A DNA stretch of 64,000 bases from Pollenia angustigena (Eukaryota > Arthropoda > Insecta > Diptera > Polleniidae), in NCBI GenBank assembly GCA_930367215.1, contig OV884059.1, positions 21,476,945 through 21,540,944 on the forward strand, written 5' to 3'. The translations under genes and the position numbers were made by a program. This document shows positions 49,301 through 55,300 of this stretch, in pieces; within the stretch, counting starts at the first letter, position 1; each line of letters opens with the position of its first letter. The notes beneath the pieces were generated by a model. It saw only the letters and a program-made list of their open reading frames with translations, made no database searches and had not been told where the DNA came from.

Positions 49301-52300
49301 AAATCCTTTTTTACGTGCATTTTGTATACCTGCACATTTTTCATATTTTTGCGCAGCTTTAAAATATTTTCATACAAAACATCAAAGATAGCTGCACATA
49401 TAAAAATATATGGTGGCCACTTTTTCACATAAATATCCAATTTTAGCTGTTTATAAAAACATAAGTCGCAATAATTTTGTTTTTTTTTCCATAAATGTTT
49501 ATGTTCTTTGTGAATTCTCATTGTTTTTGATAATGTTTCTTTTATATTAAATAAGCATACAACATGTATAAAATTATCTGTTATTTCCCAGCTAGCATAG
49601 ACTGTTTGTTAGACGATTATGTTTAATATACAACTCCTAATAGAATCTTCTGATGATTATCTGACTCGTCTTTAAATCTTGGAATGAACCTTTTGGGACT
49701 CTCTGTAAGAGTCGTATAACAATTACTCAGCTACCTTAATAAGACCGTTTTTGAAGTATGAAAATGCTATTGCCAATACAATTTTAATAAAACAAACCGG
49801 CCTAAGGATCTGTAAAAAAGGATTTGCCGACAGGATGGTGTTGATTTCGCGACCGTAAGGTATGTTTTATGGAAATTGTATAAAAATTAGAAGTTTTGAC
49901 ATGAAAAATACGCTTGATGCCCTTATTTAGTTAGCTCCTTCATACGGCTGAGCGTTTCACGAGTTCTAAAATAATACCTACATGAGTCTCATACGACTCT
50001 TGGCATGCTTTTTGAAAGACTCGTTAGACAATCTCTACATACATCATAAACGATTTCCTTTACGATTAATATAAGCATTTTTCGCTGCGTTATGGAAGAA
50101 GCTCTCTTAGGTATCAGCACGTGTAACAGTTTCTCCCGTGCAAGGAATTGTCTTCAATTAAAAAATTAGCTCGTCGACTATCAAAACCACTCTTTGTGAG
50201 ATTCCCAGTAGACTCCTTGACGATTGAAAATGCTAGCTGGGTTGAAATAACATTTTAATAAAATATAAATTTATGTATTAATAAAATATTTTTTTTATTC
50301 TACTTTTAAATCAAACACTTTGCTTTAGCTGCACTTTTGTGCAAGTAACAACAATTGTGTTCCTGCGCATTAAGGCAGGTAAATGCATTTAAGATAACTG
50401 CATTTTTGATTTAGCTGCACAAAAAATCGTGCAAAGGAGATTGTGCAGCTAAGTCAAAACTACTGTACTCAGCTTTTTCAGACTCTAAAAGTACGTTACA
50501 TAGGTACTGAGCTTTCCAACTTTCCTAGCTATGTTATTAAAATAATAATAATAAGTTGGAGTTATTTATTCGGCTGTGCCGAACTTTGACATACCAAAAT
50601 TAATTGCAATAGAAATTTTTGTTTCGGTTTTAGGCGGTTTATATGAGGCATATCGTTATTAATGAACCAATCTTCACATAATTTAACAGTATGATTTTTA
50701 ATCATATACAAAGAACGAATTTGTGCAAAATCTTATATCAATATGTGCATTCAGCCACTAGTTATGCTAGTTTTTGTAACAAAATGATAGATTTTTTCAT
50801 TTCATAACTAGGAGAACTAGAAACAATTTTATACCTACCAATATTTATCTTATATTTTGAGTCTTTTGAAAGTAAGCGTGACTTCGACAGACGGATAGAC
50901 AGACGGACATGGTTAAATCGACTCAGGTCTTAGATGAAAACTAAAACAGTTTCATACGGAAGAAAAAAAAATGTCACATGCAATTAGTTAACTAAAACTA
51001 CAAAAGTAAGTAATACCGTGAACATGTACAAATGGTTTTAAATCAGAAAACTATGAAATATTAATAAGAAAAAGTTTAAAATCTGTTAATTTCGATATTG
51101 AGAAATGTTGCTGTAGCGGAAATTAGCCGCTGAGAGAGAGCCGCTAGATTTCCCACATTTCGCTACATCGTATTTTTTTCCCGCGATTGATATTTCAAAA
51201 ACGCTAGATTTAGCGGGAAAATCTCTAAATTGGCAACAGTGCCCTTAACAGTAAATAAGAAAAAAAGAGATGAGAGAAAAAATTTATTTAATCAAAAGGG
51301 CAATAAAAAAACAACAAGTTAAAAGCAATAGAAGATAAAGGTTCTCATTAGAGAACGGCTTTGTGCGATTGCACAAAAATCGCAGTAAATGAACACCAAC
51401 AAATACACTCGCTTGCGGTCATACAATCAAACTTGCGCAACCGCAAACATTCGCTGCTGGTTTGCAGTCATTCAAATAATGCACATCGTGCTTTTTTATT
51501 TATTCCATCGTTTAGCTTCGTTTGTCAATTAAGATGTTTGTGTGTTTGGTTCGACAATGATTGTTTTGGCAAAGAAAAAAAAAATACAAACAAAAAAGCC
51601 AGAAATCAAGCAATTATTACTCATGTAGGCATTCAGCAGTTACTATGTAGTATGTACAAGAAAAAAAATTTAAATGAAACTAAACACACATATGGGCATT
51701 TCCATGAGAATGCCAACCACGACTCAAAAAATTAAAACGCTTGAAACTTTTTTCAAATATGGTAGAAAGGAAAAAAACACCAAAACTTTACTTTACCGGG
51801 GTACTTATAGCTTATTACAATTTTAAAAAACCAAAAAATTGAAGTTTAAACTGACTTTCTCTTTGATTAATTTTAAGTAACTGCAATTAACAATTTTCAA
51901 ATTTCTGCCGATTAAATACAGATACTGACAACCCTGTAATTATGCTTTAAAATTACTGTAACAACAGCAATTAACAAGATCCATGAGGAATGACCAAATA
52001 TATAGTTCGATTAGCGGTATATTCTTGTGTTTGTTTTGAATGATATTCTAATGTCACGTACGTGGTGCGAAAACATCATTTATCTTTGTCATTTGAAATT
52101 GGCCAGTCTTAATTGTTTCAAATTAAAAGTTGAAAGCAAGATATTTGCAGCAAAAAAATATTTATCGGTATTTTTTTTAAATTGGTATAATACAATTTTT
52201 ATTAGCTTTTAAAGCTCGTCACGTACGATATTGTAAGTACTAAAATGCAACTTAAAGCATCCTCTTATTATGTTGGTATTTAGTTTAAATTTGGTCAAAC

Positions 52301-55300
52301 CTTATTTTAGTACAATCAAAATCATTTTTTTACAAAATTTTTTTGGAATCGGTCCATATTTGACCATAGCTCCCATACAAGTAATACTCCCGAAAATAGC
52401 TTTTAATGACATAACTTCCTTATAAATGTTGGTATTTACATAAAAATTGTCGACAATGACTTTTACGATAGGTACTATGTCATGACAAAATATTGTGCGG
52501 GTAGGTTCAAAATTAACCATAGGTCCCATATAAACCCCATTTCTTAAATCGGCTAGGAGCAAAAAAATCTCATTTTGATGGAAATAACTAAATAATATTC
52601 GGCACAAATAACTTTTCTGGCGATCTTGATTGGCCATAGGTCCATAGGGCACACTCTCAAATTTTTTTTTTTATAGTGTAGGGTATCATATGGTCGGGCT
52701 TGACCGACTATACTTTCTTCCTTATTTGTTTTAAGATTTTTATATACATATATTTACAAAAAATATATTTCGTGCCTTGTTAATACTATAACAGAAAAAT
52801 CTGTCACGTACGGTATGTCACGAACGATATTACATTTTGTTCATTATAAAACCAACCAAAAAAATTTTTTTTTCCAATTACGGATTATAAAGGAAAAATA
52901 TGTGGCTTAATGTAAACAATTAAAAAAAGAAGAAAACCCCCCCACAATTCGCAGATTTTTGTATTTTTTTACATTCACCTCAACTTCCGTTTTACGTCAC
53001 GTACGATATGCACTTATTTTGCTCGACTTTTTGGACAACATGGTTCCGAATTTAATAATTTTTTTTTCATATATAGTACCCTCCAAATGAAACATAATGA
53101 TAAAAAAAAATTTTCAGTTAAAACTATTTTTGCAAAATATCTATCTCTGAAGGCGTACAAATGTCACGTACGATGACATGGAAATGCCCATATGTAAGTA
53201 CAAACAATTACCATAGAAACAAGACTTTTTTTCATCTTAAAAAGTACAGTAGTTCTGTATGTACAATGTATTCTTGTTATTGTTGTTTTTATTGTTGTTA
53301 AATTTAACAAAGCGTCTCATCGAGTGGTTTATTGTTGTTAATGTTAACAAAGCGTCTCATCGAGTGGACAATGACTACTTGAATGCAAAAGTATAAGAAT
53401 GTGTGCCTTTGAATTTACACAATTGTGTTATATTGCGTGCGCAACAAAAAATGCAAATAATGCACTTTCAATAAAAAACGCACACATGCAAAAATCAAAT
53501 GTGTAAGAAACGATGTAAAACTTACCAACGTTGAACTTTGTTTTGCAGGCAAACAGTGAATGTAAATTTGAGAGTATGAATAAATCAAGAAAAATAGTGA
53601 TTTTGAAGTTCTCTAGTTCTCATTAGCCCTCACCCTATACGAATTGCCCGTCGGTTAGTCTGTGTTCATACGGCTCATGTCTTATTGACAAGATTGCTAC
53701 TTTATAGGCGAGAGGGACGAAGGGAAAAGAAACGAGTACACAGATGCATGTACTGTCTTTACGTTTTGGTTTCTTATTCGTTGTTTAATTTTGTTTTTGT
53801 TTTCAATATCAAATAAAACAAAATAAAAAAAATGGCGTCAACATGATTCATTTGAACGCCAATTCATGTTCAAAGAAGAAAAAGGACGAATCTTGTCAAT
53901 AAGACATGAGCCGTATAAACACAGACTTAGCTATCTTATGCCCATGATGAAACTGATGCTACTGATGCTGACATCTGTTAGATCATCGTAGAAGCAGATG
54001 AATATTGGTAGAATTAAGTTTTGGCTAAACGACCCAACTTATCCATGTATCTAACAATCAATCTATAAAACAGTCTTATTAGTAAATACACCAATCTAAT
54101 GCTTAGTTCACACGACATAGTTTTTTCGTAATTCGCTCTTTCATTTATAATTCACAGTGTAATACGTAATTAATTTTGAGTTACTATTCCAGCTATAGAC
54201 AAATCATTGTTATCATTAAAGAAAAACATTGGCTTCTGTTTGGGACTCATAGAATATTAGAAAATAAACCAAATGCATGTATATAAAGGTTTGCTTCTTT
54301 AACTAGAAATAGATGTTTTTTAGATGTTTTTAGCAGCGTTTAAAAAGCTGCAGTTGAGATAGTAAAAGTCATAAGATTGTGCTGTAACTTCGACATCTTC
54401 ATTTGTCATTGGACAAAATAAACTGTTGCCTTTACTTCTGATTCATTAAATGAAAACAGTCGCAGTGAAGGCAAAAGCAAAAAACGAGATGTTGTACACA
54501 ACAAAGAACATCGGCAGTCAACATGTTCGGAAGTGTTTGGTTTGCTCGACTGAAACTTTTAAAAAATCCCGTAGTTAACGAAGATGGGACGTTGCGTTTG
54601 TGTTTTTGTTTTCCATATTTTTTTTAAATAATACATGCGTACATAAATACATAAATATGTACATACATATTTATTTATTTTTAAGCTTAACAAATCTTTT
54701 TAATTTTTTGAAATTAAATAAAACTGTATATAACATTATCGCTTTCATATACATACAATGAGCACAAAGTCCCATCTTCGTTAACTTCGGGATTTATTAA
54801 AAGTTTCAGTCTGTCAAACCAAACACTTTCGAACATGTCGGCTGCCGATGTTCTTTGTTGTGTGCAACTTTTCGTTTTTTGCTTTTGCCTTCACTGCGAC
54901 TGTTTTCATTTAATGAATCAGAAGTAAAAGCAACGGTTTATTTTTGTCTAATGAAAAATCAGAAAGTGGAAGAAAAAGCAATTTTTTGATTTTGACTGCA
55001 GCTTTTTAAACCCTGGTTTTTAGTCTGCCCAGTAAAATTTTCAAGAAGTTAGATGGCAGGTTTTTACTCTTAGGCGACGATATGTTAAATTGTTGCTTGC
55101 TTTTGTATTACTTTCCAAAGCAAAAAATAAAAATATTCATAATTGTAAAAAAAAGAGTATGCCGTTTGAACAGCTTTGTTCACATTCGTTATTTAAAGAG
55201 CGAATGATGTAATTCAAAATGCCGTACGAACATAGCATAACTCAGTCTACCAAATTTAAAGCAGGCCATTTGGTCGAAAATCTCGTTGAACTCAACATGG

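Larger units (their letters stand above)
48901..51241. mobile_element. Outer TIR element of a three-layer nest
   Basis: CACTGTTGCCAATTT at the start pairs with AAATTGGCAACAGTG at the end. GAAACCGCTAAAT and GCTAGATTTAGCGG pair further in. Flanks GGTTTAAC and CCCTTAAC agree at only 5 of 8 bases, so any duplication has decayed. A pogo-like element (49051-50465) sits inside. Confidence 0.65.

Noticed and set aside
51361..51735. 124-codon + strand frame
   Set aside because: It overlaps the left end of the 51688 TIR element, has no motif or conserved composition and no splice or promoter context.
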